64,000 nt of DNA, taken from NCBI RefSeq assembly GCF_030272615.1, contig NC_081410.1, positions 115,479,140 to 115,543,139 of the forward strand. The letters run 5' to 3'. Origin of the DNA: Cryptomeria japonica (taxonomy: Eukaryota; Streptophyta; Pinopsida; Cupressales; Cupressaceae). Position numbers and translations under genes: made by a program. The notes below the pieces were generated by a model that was not told where the DNA came from, did no database searches, and saw nothing but the letters and a program-made list of their open reading frames with translations. This document shows, piece after piece, positions 56,599 through 64,000 of this stretch (positions are counted from its first letter, which is position 1; every line of letters begins with the position of its first letter).

Positions 56599-57640
56599 AT
56601 TTGTGTGGCCCTATGTCAGTTGCTTCCCTCAGTGGTTTTTGATATTATGTTACCTTCATTGATGACTTTTCTCGTAAGTGTTGGATTTATTTTCTTAAGT
56701 CTAAAGAATCTGATGAAGTGTTGCCCAGATTTAAAGAGTTTAAAGCACTTGTTGAAAATTTATCTAACAAGAAGATTAAGATTCTAAGATCTGATAATGG
56801 GGGAGAATATGTTTCTGGTTTGTTTCATAACTTTTGTGTGGAAGTTGGGATTAAGAGGGAGTTCCGTGTCTCTTATAATCTTCAACAAAATGGTGTAGCC
56901 GAAAGAAAGAATAGGACAATTGTTGAGGCAACGAAGGCTATGATCTATGATCAAAGTCTTCAAACATTTTTATGGGCAGAGGCTTGCAGGACAACAGTAT
57001 ACATTTAGAACCGTAGTCCTCATCAAATTCTAGACAACATAACTCCTGAAGAAGCTTTTTCAGGTATTAAACCTGACATTAGTCACCTCAGGATTTTTGG
57101 ATGTCTTGTCTATTTTCATGTTCCAAAAGAGAAAAGAACTAAGTTAGAGCCTTCAGGAAAGAAAGGCATTTTTGTTGGTTATAGTGAATCTTCAAAAGCA
57201 TATAGAATTTATATTCCTGGTTAAAAGCAAATTGAAATCAACAGGGATGTGTCTTTTGATGAAGATGTAGCTTGCAAGAAATCCAAAGGGTCTTACATAG
57301 AATCTGATAGAGAAGACTTTGAGCCTCCTCAAGATATAGATATGGCTGATCCGGATTCACCTTCTCAGATTTAGAGGGAGAATACAAATTTAGAAGACTT
57401 TGCTGATCCTATTGATCCAATTGATTCTATAGATACTTTTGCAGGTCCTAGTAATATTCCAGCTAATAAGAAAAGACCTTTGTGGGCTCGAAACACTATG
57501 GAAGAGGCTGAAAAATATGCAGCTCCTCGTGGCACCTTCAGAGAGAGTAAAAGGCCTCATAAGTTTGTAGGATATGTAGCATTAATGAGTCATTTTTTAG
57601 CATCCGAGCCTTTTAATTTTGAAGAAGCCTCAAATCAACA
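56599..57640 (+). pseudogene. Copia integrase core and C-terminal spacer
   Basis: The first catalytic part is frame-shifted (YVTFIDDFSRKCWIYFLK across frames at 56,640-56,715). It continues at 56,718-57,008 as KKIKILRSDNGGEYVSGLF and NGVAERKNRTIVEATKAMI, with second Asp and final Glu present. After a stop at 57,006: LRIFGCLVYFHVPKEKRTKL and GKKGIFVGYSESSKAYRIY, the integrase tail, with more stops near 57,223 and 57,372. Confidence 0.85.
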
Positions 57641-57644
57641 AGTG

Positions 57645-58560
57645 TGAAAGGACGCCATGATGGAGGACTATCAATCCATTATAAAAAATGATGTGTGGGA
57701 TATTGTTCCTAGGCCCAAAGGTAAATCTGTTGTTTCCTCTAAATGGCTGTTTAAAATTAAACATGCAGCTGATGGGAGTGTAGAAAAATATAAGGCTAGA
57801 TTTGAAGCTAGAGGTTTTTCACAAAAGGAAGGCATAGACTATGAAGAGACTTTTGCACTTGTAGCACGTTATACCTCTATCAGAACTATTATTACTATTG
57901 CAGCTGCTAAAGGGTGGAAATTGCATCAGATGGATGTAAAAACAACATTCTTGAATGGTGTAGTTGAAGAAGAAGTTTTTATTGAGTAGCTAGAAGAATT
58001 TGTGATTCATAAGAAAGAATCACATGTATGCAGATTGAAAAAGGCCTTGTATGGCCTTAAGCAAGCTCCTCGTGCTTGGTATGAAAGAATTGATCGATAT
58101 TTGTTGAGCTTGGGTTTTCTCAAAAATGTTGCAGACTCAAATATCTATTTCAAGGTAATTGATAGTAAAGCTTTGATTTTGGTTCTATATGTTGATGAAT
58201 TATTTCTTATTGGAGAGGATGATCTCATTGCTAGATGTAAGAAAGAGTTAAACTTCTGAATTCGAAATGAAAGAACTTGGTTTGATGCATTATTATCTTG
58301 GTTTGGAAGTGTGGCAAAGAACAAATGAAATCATTTTGAGTCAAGGAAAGTATGCCATTGATATTTTGAAAAGATTTGGTATGTTAGATTGCAAGGCTAT
58401 GGCAACTCCCATGGAAGCAAATCTGAAAAAGTTACATGAGTTTGCAGCTAGTTCAGATTTAGTTGATCCTATTATGCATAGGCAATTAATTGGATCTTTG
58501 ATGTATTTAGTCAATACAAGGCCTGACATATGTTATGCTGTTAACACTCTCAGTCAGTTT
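57645..58560 (+). pseudogene. Copia reverse transcriptase with altered active site
   Basis: NDVWDIVPRPKGKSVVSSKW, YKARFEARGFSQKEGIDYEE, WKLHQMDVKTTFLNGVVEEE, ALYGLKQAPRAWYERIDRYL. The palm reads VLYVDELFLIG where YVDD is expected, so the second catalytic Asp is Glu. Stops at 57,987 and 58,257. Thumb: YLGLEVWQRTNEIILSQGKY, RQLIGSLMYLVNTRPDICYA. Confidence 0.9.
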
Positions 58561-59058
58561 ATGGTGAGCCTAGACATATTCATTTTGTTGCAGCTAAACA
58601 TATATTGAGATATGTTCGTGGTACTATGGGATATGGTTTGAAATATACTTCTTGTGGAGGTCTGAAATTGCAAGGTTTTTCTGATTTAGACTGGGCAGGA
58701 TGTGTACCTGACAGGAAGAGCACTTCTGGTTGTTGTTTTAGCTTAGGTTCAGCTATGATTTCCTAGTGTAGCAGGAAGCAATCATGTGTGGCCCTAAGTA
58801 CAACAGAAGTTGAATATGTTGTAGCTGCTACAACAGCTAGAGAAGTGGTGTGGCTTCGTAAATTGCTTGCAAGATTGTTTGGACAGTCTTTGGAACCTAC
58901 AGTGAGTCATTGTGATAACCAAAGTTGTGTGAAGCTTTTGGTTAATCCCGTTTTTCATGATAGAATCAAGCATGTGGAAATAAAATATCATTACTTGAGG
59001 GATATGGTTCAAAGGAAAGCAGTGGAACTCAAATACATTTGCACAAAAGAGCAAACAA
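58561..59058 (+). pseudogene. Copia RNase H, truncated
   Basis: Frame-shifted HFVAAKHILRYVRGTMGYG, then DLDWAGCVPDRKSTSGCCF, a stop, CVALSTTEVEYVVAATTARE, TVSHCDNQSCVK and HYLRDMVQRKAVELKYICT. It ends at KEQT where LTR B sequence begins; the last ~30 residues, 3' UTR and 3' LTR are missing. Confidence 0.9.
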
Positions 59059-59079
59059 CAGCATGCAAATATATGTTTA

Positions 59080-59946
59080 TGACATTATAACAGCATGCAA
59101 ATATATGTTTATGACAGTCTACAAATCTGCCATGAAGCATTACAAAACGGACTCCAGAAATGGAGCTCAAAGCTTCACAAATCCACTATAAAATCCAAAA
59201 TACTCTCCAAACTCCTCACACTTTCCCACAATAGAAAGATGCATGAAAATTAATGTCTAACAACAGCCAAGAACAATATACGCTGTTATTACCAGCAATA
59301 CAGATCTGAAAATGAACTAAGAAACTACAACACACTATCTATTACAATCCCTGTCAAAACAACAGATAAAATCTCTTTGAAGCACAACTGCAACCCCTGA
59401 ATGTGATTGCCCTTGGAGACTTGTAAACACACTGCCTGCAAGCCTCTATCCCCCTGGTTATCAGCCCGGAAGATCACTCCTTAAATGGTTTCTTAGCCTC
59501 TGAAGAAGAAGAACAAACCTTGTTGAAATGATAATATAGAATAAATGAAATTGGAGCCAAAACAATATTTAAACCCCATAATAATTTGAATTCAAACTTG
59601 GCGCCCAAATCCAATGCCCCGGAGGGAAATATATTTGTAAGTCAAATTTGGAACATTCACTTGCCATTTGTCAACCACCTTTCAACATTCCATTCCAAAA
59701 CCCATTTCTTTCTCTTTATTTAACAACTTCTATTTCCCTTCACAAACTAAACTTTCTATTTCCAAACACATGCCCCTTTTTTGGTTATTAGTAACAATTC
59801 AAATTTATTTCCATTTATTCAGATTTGAAGAATTCCTTTTGGCAATTAGACTTTCCCAGTTTATTTGAAGGTTGTGATTGACTATTTTAGATAACTGGGC
59901 TTGCTGTAAATAGTGAGTTGTTAAATTTAGAAAGGGGTACATGACA
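59080..59946 (-). mobile_element. LTR, family B, right copy (867 bp)
   Basis: Direct repeat of 52,498-53,369. On its left, 59,059-59,079 repeats an LTR-internal stretch (CAGCATGCAAATATATGTTT) and then joins copia RNase H. No primer-binding site is present where one is expected, so the junction is rearranged. Confidence 0.8.
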
Positions 59947-60050
59947 CAACCTGCAAGTCCATTTTAGGAGAAGTGAACTTCCTTGGCCTAGAGCCTAAAA
60001 CTTTGTAATTAGTTTTCATATAGTGAGATAGTTATGACTGTGGTAGATAC

Positions 60051-60147
60051 TAAAACCTTATAGAAGGTTGAGAGCCAAAATAGTAATACTGCAGGCATAC
60101 CCACTGTGAAGGGTGATGCAGGTCATAAGGTAAACTTAAGACCAAAC
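60051..60147. repeat. Second copy of the ~96-bp dispersed repeat
   Basis: Matches 51,829-51,924 with one or two changes, e.g. ACTGTGAAGGG against ACTGTAAAGGG. Confidence 0.7.
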
Positions 60148-60659
60148 ATGTATTTTTGAATCCCTTGCCATTTATAATTGTTAAAACAATCTTCTAATTC
60201 AGAAAAGTATACATATAGGCAAAAGAAAAATGGACGTGGTTTGGTGGCTTGATAGAAAACCAGAGAGAAGAAAATGATGTAATTGATATCTTTTTGTTGT
60301 GATGTATTCACACATCGCCCCATTGCAAATGGGGACCCCTAGTTTTTGCTTTCTAGGGTTAGTCTTCCTGGTTTAGTTTTTTAGGTTCTTGGCTATTAGT
60401 CTTTGCATTGAAGGGTCACCAGAGGGCTCATTAGGGTAGGGTGGTTTGCTTAGGTTCAAATTGGTTAGTAGGTGGTCCAGGTTAGGGTCTCTATTAAAAG
60501 TTTCCTCTTGGTTAGGCTTGGGAGCTTGTCAAGTCTTGATTGGGAATGGAGGGATCTTTGTACCTTGCCATGCATCTAAGTGAAAATCCAAAGGTGGCCT
60601 TGCCTTTAAGACCTAGGGCATTTAGTCAAGGAAGTGATGAGGAATTTGAGCACAATTGC

Positions 60660-62860
60660 CAAATTTGCTCCTGACCCTTCCAAAGGGACAAGAGCGAATT
60701 TCCTTAGAAACCTCTTTTGCTCCTAGTCTAGACCTCAAAGATTGCTCCTACATCTTGATTGAGTGAGGAATGACCTATTTTTGCCTTGTGAACAAGTTGG
60801 AACGAGATGGGATGAGGAAATTGAACCTAAAACATGAATTTCGCTCTTGACCCTTCCAAAGGGTCTAGAGCGAATTTCTCCAAAAACCTCTCTTGCTTCT
60901 AACATGGGTTAAAATCCTTGATTCCACGCCTTGATTTAATGAAAAATGATCTATCTATGCCTTTGGAAATGAGGTGCAACCAAGTGAAATGAGGAAAAGT
61001 GAGGAATTTATGCAAAAAGCAAAATTTCGCTCCTGACCCTTCCAAAGGGTCCAGAGCGAAATTTCTAGATATGTCTTGTCCTTCCAAAGGCACCTAAGCG
61101 AAATTGTTAAGCTGCACTTTTCATTCAACATTTTGAGCTAGTCAATTCCTTAAGGTGATTTGTTGGCATGTCCTAAAGGTGAGAACAATGTGATTGAGGG
61201 TAAAGTTTGATTGTTTGGATGGTATTTAAGACTATTCCTCAAATTTGCTCCTGACCCTTCCAAAGGGTCCAGAGCGAATTTCCTTATATCTCCCTTCTTG
61301 GTCCAAATTTGCCTCATAAACCTTATCCCTATGGCGTAGTTGAGAGAGTATTGATGTGTGAAACAAAGTGAAGTGATGAAAAGTTAAGTATTTGAACATA
61401 ATTGCAAATTTCGCTCCTAACCCTTCCAAAGGGTCCAAAGCGAATTTTTTTTAAGCTCCTGACTCTTCCTAAGGGTCCAAAGCGAAATCCTCCAAATGGC
61501 TTATTTCTTCACTAAGGACATTGAATGGTGGTCATGCATGGCAGAGAAAAGGATCAAAGATCAAGTCTAAAGCAAAGCTAAGTGAAAAGGATGAGAATCG
61601 AGCCAAAAAGAGCAAATTCGCTCCTGACCCTTCCAAAGGGTCCAGAGCGAATTTCTCCATAAAACATTATATCTTGCTCAAACCTACGAACTAACTCATT
61701 CCCAAGCAGTTTTTGAAGGCAAAAGACTTGTTTTTGGTGATTAAAGGATGAGAAATGGAGTTTTGTGAAGGAAATCAAGCAAAATGTCAATTTCTCTCTT
61801 GACCCTTCCAAAGGGTCCAGAGCGAAATTCCTAGAGAGACTCTCTATTTTGTCTAATGTACTAAATGAACCTTGTTTTGATAGCAAATTGACTTGATGGT
61901 GATGGGAGGAGGTGTGATTGGTTAAATTCAAGGCAAAGAAAGGACAAATGGATGAAGAAATTGGGCCTAGGAAGAATTTCGCTCCTGACCCTTCCAAAGG
62001 GTCCAGAGCGAATTCTCCTAAAAACACTATTTCCCTCCTTGTTCAAACCAAGATCTTTGTTTCTAGGACATGGTTGAGGGAGGATGGATATATACTTGCC
62101 TAAGAACTGAATGGAAGTGAAGGCAATGATGGATTTGAGGTCAAAAGACAAAATTTCGCTCTTGACCCTTCCAAGGGGTCTAGAGCGAATTTTCATAAAA
62201 TCTTCCTTTTGCTTCAAATTTGAACTAATTTTGTGCCTTGGAGCCTTAGCTAGGATGTCATCATGCTTTGGAAGCAATTGAGGGGTGAAAAGGTGGAGGA
62301 TTTGGGCCTAAAATGCAAATTTCACTCCTGACCCTTCCAAAGGGTCCAGAGCAAAATCCTTAGGATAGCCTAATTTCTTGCCAAAAACGTTGAAATGGAC
62401 ATCACTTTGAGGGTAGATGGGCTTGATAGTATGGGGGGAGGACCCAAAGGCCTAGCCTAAGAGCAAAGTTGAAGGAAATGATGAAAGGTTGAGTGCAAAT
62501 GCAAATTTCGCACCTGACCCTTCCAAAGGGTCTAGGGCGAAATTCCTAGGAGGTCTAATGTTTTTCCTAGGTCCTTGAGCAAAATCTATTCGTAGGCAAT
62601 TTTGGAGGCGAATGATTTGATCTTGGTAAGGTAATGTTGAAAATGAGGTCTAATTGAGCAACTTTGCCAATTTTCGCTCCTGATCCTTCCAAAGGGTCTT
62701 GAGCGAAAATCTCATTATAGGTCCTGTCCTTGGAGAGGATCCAGAGGAAATTTTATTATAGGGCCTATCCTTGGAGAGGATCCAGAGTGCATTTTATAGG
62801 TCATGTCCTTGGAGAGGATCCAAAGCGAATTTCAGTATAGGGCCTATCCTTCCAGAGGGT
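60660..62860 (+). repeat. Array of ~12 hairpin units spaced ~175 bp in U3
   Basis: Core TTCGCTCCTGACCCTTCCAA followed by AGGGTCCAGAGCGAA, at about 60,671, 60,848, 61,031, 61,248, 61,410 (a second unit at 61,454), 61,619, 61,793, 61,979, 62,157, 62,320, 62,507 and 62,675. Steps are 162-217 bp. TTCGCTC pairs with GAGCGAA and CCCTT with AAGGG. At 62,720-62,860 four shorter ~45-bp variants (TCCTTGGAGAGGATCCAGAG) follow. Sequence between cores is hardly conserved. Confidence 0.9.
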
Positions 62861-63689
62861 CTAAAGCTAAATTAATCCTAATGCCTTCTTGTTGATGATT
62901 TAAGGTAAGAAATGCTATGTTAGGATAAATATATTATGTATACTTATTCATCTTTTGGTTTGTTTTGCAGATCAACAAGATCGGGCTAGAAGGAAGAACA
63001 TACAAGAGCGACCTCTTCCAGTTTCATCATCATCAAGGACACTTCAAATGCGCGAGAGAAGATTCAAGGTGCTTCAAAGTTGAAGGACTTCAAGTGTTTA
63101 AGGAGTTGCAAATAGTAAAGCTAGCCATTCTCAAAGACCTCATTCTACCACATGTAGAAACCACAAGATGTCAAAAAGAGGGATCTTGCAAAGAGAGATA
63201 TGCTACCAGAAAAGGAGTGACTTGACCGGGAAGGAGGCTTCATCAAACACATGGGAGTCAAGGAGAGGTACATCTTTCATCTAGTACATCAAGGATAGAG
63301 GAGGATCAAACAGAGCCAGTGCAAGGGTACGTTGAAGAAGCAGATGGTTTCAAAAGAGTTAATCAAAGTTAGCTTTTCATCACATTGAATATCGAGAAAT
63401 ACAACATTCATTGACTAGGCAAGTGTAGGACAAGGTGGCATCCCAGTCACTGTTACTCCAGTCAGATAGCTCCGCCTCAGCATGTCCAAATTCAATGTAT
63501 TTGACTCACCAATGATGGCACAAACTTCGAGGCACCTACCCCTGACATCTATTGGTCCACACTCATGAAATGAAATTTTCTCATTGGCTAAGAGAGTTTG
63601 TTGTAACAAACCCTAATTAGGGTTTTCATCTTGTAATCCTATCCATTCATTCTAAATCAATCAGAGCCATCAAATTGTAAAGAGCTCCC

Positions 63690-63697
63690 TATATAAA
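63690..63697 (+). promoter_or_regulatory. TATA box of the long LTR
   Basis: TATATAAA followed 11 bp later by TTCATTTGTAAAG; same arrangement as in the solo LTR (20,855, minus). Confidence 0.7.
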
Positions 63698-63719
63698 GCT
63701 CCGGCTCTTCATTTGTAAA

Positions 63720-64000
63720 GGTTAATAGTTAAGAGTTAACTAATAATAGTTAGAGATTAGTCAATAGTTAATAGTTGGTTAATAGAGGTTAATAGCTAAG
63801 AGTTAGTAGCTAGAATAGTGAATAGGATAGCAATTAGAGTAGATGAGGAAGAGAAGGCAAGGAATTGTTGCCTTGATTGTAAATGAACTCCATTTTTCAT
63901 TGAAGTTATGGTGAAGTGTGTTGTTTCTTTGGAATATGCATGGTCTCTTGTTGAATCTTCATTCTTAGATGGTAAATAATTAGATTGAATGAAAGAAGTT
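63720..64000 (+). other. R/U5 part of the long LTR
   Basis: A run of TTAATAGTTA/GAGTTAGTAG words at 63,720-63,830, then no recognised feature to the window edge. Confidence 0.4.

Larger units (their letters stand above)
60295..64000 (+). mobile_element. Very long LTR (>3.7 kb), continues off-window
   Basis: Starts TGTTGTGATGTATTCACAC, then ATCGCCCCATTGCAAATGG, matching the start of the solo LTR at 23,090 (minus). The TATA box and RNA-start text at 63,690-63,720 are also shared. In the solo LTR 830 bp follow the TATA box, so this LTR should end near 64,520. No supported protein frame; the DPLEGSGAK-type minus-strand frames come from the hairpin repeat. Confidence 0.8.

Noticed and set aside
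61578-62277. Minus-strand frames with RSGPFGRVRSE and ALDPLEGSGAK repeats
   Set aside because: Translation of the hairpin array in the LTR, in several frames and on both strands.

Overview
The window looks like repeat-dominated nuclear DNA of a large seed-plant genome. It is AT-rich, holds no bacterial-type operons and no intact single-copy gene, and is built from nested, decayed LTR retrotransposons (Ty3/gypsy Tat-like, a chromodomain chromovirus, Ty1/copia), solo LTRs, SINE-like retroposons and a small hAT element. The age and nesting depth would suit a gymnosperm or another giant-genome plant, but the sequence alone does not fix the species.

Layout. 1-13,599 (minus): a Tat-like element (gag, start of protease, leader, PBS, 5' LTR 4382-5431) is inserted inside the RNase H of a second, related Tat-like element (pol 5432-6720, G-patch-like and protease region, gag to 10,668, leader, PBS, LTR 12,687-13,599). 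13,600-16,240: AT-rich DNA with a CT microsatellite, a SINE with a perfect 12-bp target duplication (15,511-15,654) and a possible host 5' exon ending in a splice donor (16,008). 16,245-23,140: two diverged direct copies of a ~1.5-kb block. Copy 1 carries a 390-bp hAT element with an 8-bp duplication. Copy 2 carries a 3,067-bp solo LTR with duplication GGTAT and a nine-unit ~85-bp array. 23,499-33,834 (minus): a non-autonomous gag-protease element without reverse transcriptase; its 5' LTR was hit by a tRNA-headed SINE-like retroposon, which was hit by a 5.4-kb copia element. 34,475-42,835: a solo LTR with TSD AGTAA, a probable second solo LTR, a recent 624-bp tandem duplication and other repeats. 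43,014-48,973 (plus): a chromovirus with 604-bp LTRs, a deleted integrase and a ~445-bp foreign insert. 52,498-59,946: a plus-strand copia body sandwiched between two direct LTRs of an unrelated minus-strand element. 60,295-64,000: the left part of a very long LTR of the same family as the 3-kb solo LTR, carrying about 12 hairpin units spaced ~175 bp.

Main unexplained pattern: four different elements carry, in the untranslated leader between primer-binding site and gag, an array of a short family-specific word (TCGTACGAC, AACGCTA, GCGAATAC, ACATGCAA). The words are spaced mostly at multiples of about 10.5 bp (exactly 21 bp in one element, 21-22 and 32 bp in another, ~11 bp in a third, 20/21/31/41 bp in the fourth). 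The words are unrelated but the spacing rule is shared. Separate families also carry hairpin-forming repeats in the 3' UTR (copia) or in U3 of the LTR (60 kb and 20-23 kb). No gene here appears to be a working protein-coding gene; essentially every retroelement frame has stops or shifts.
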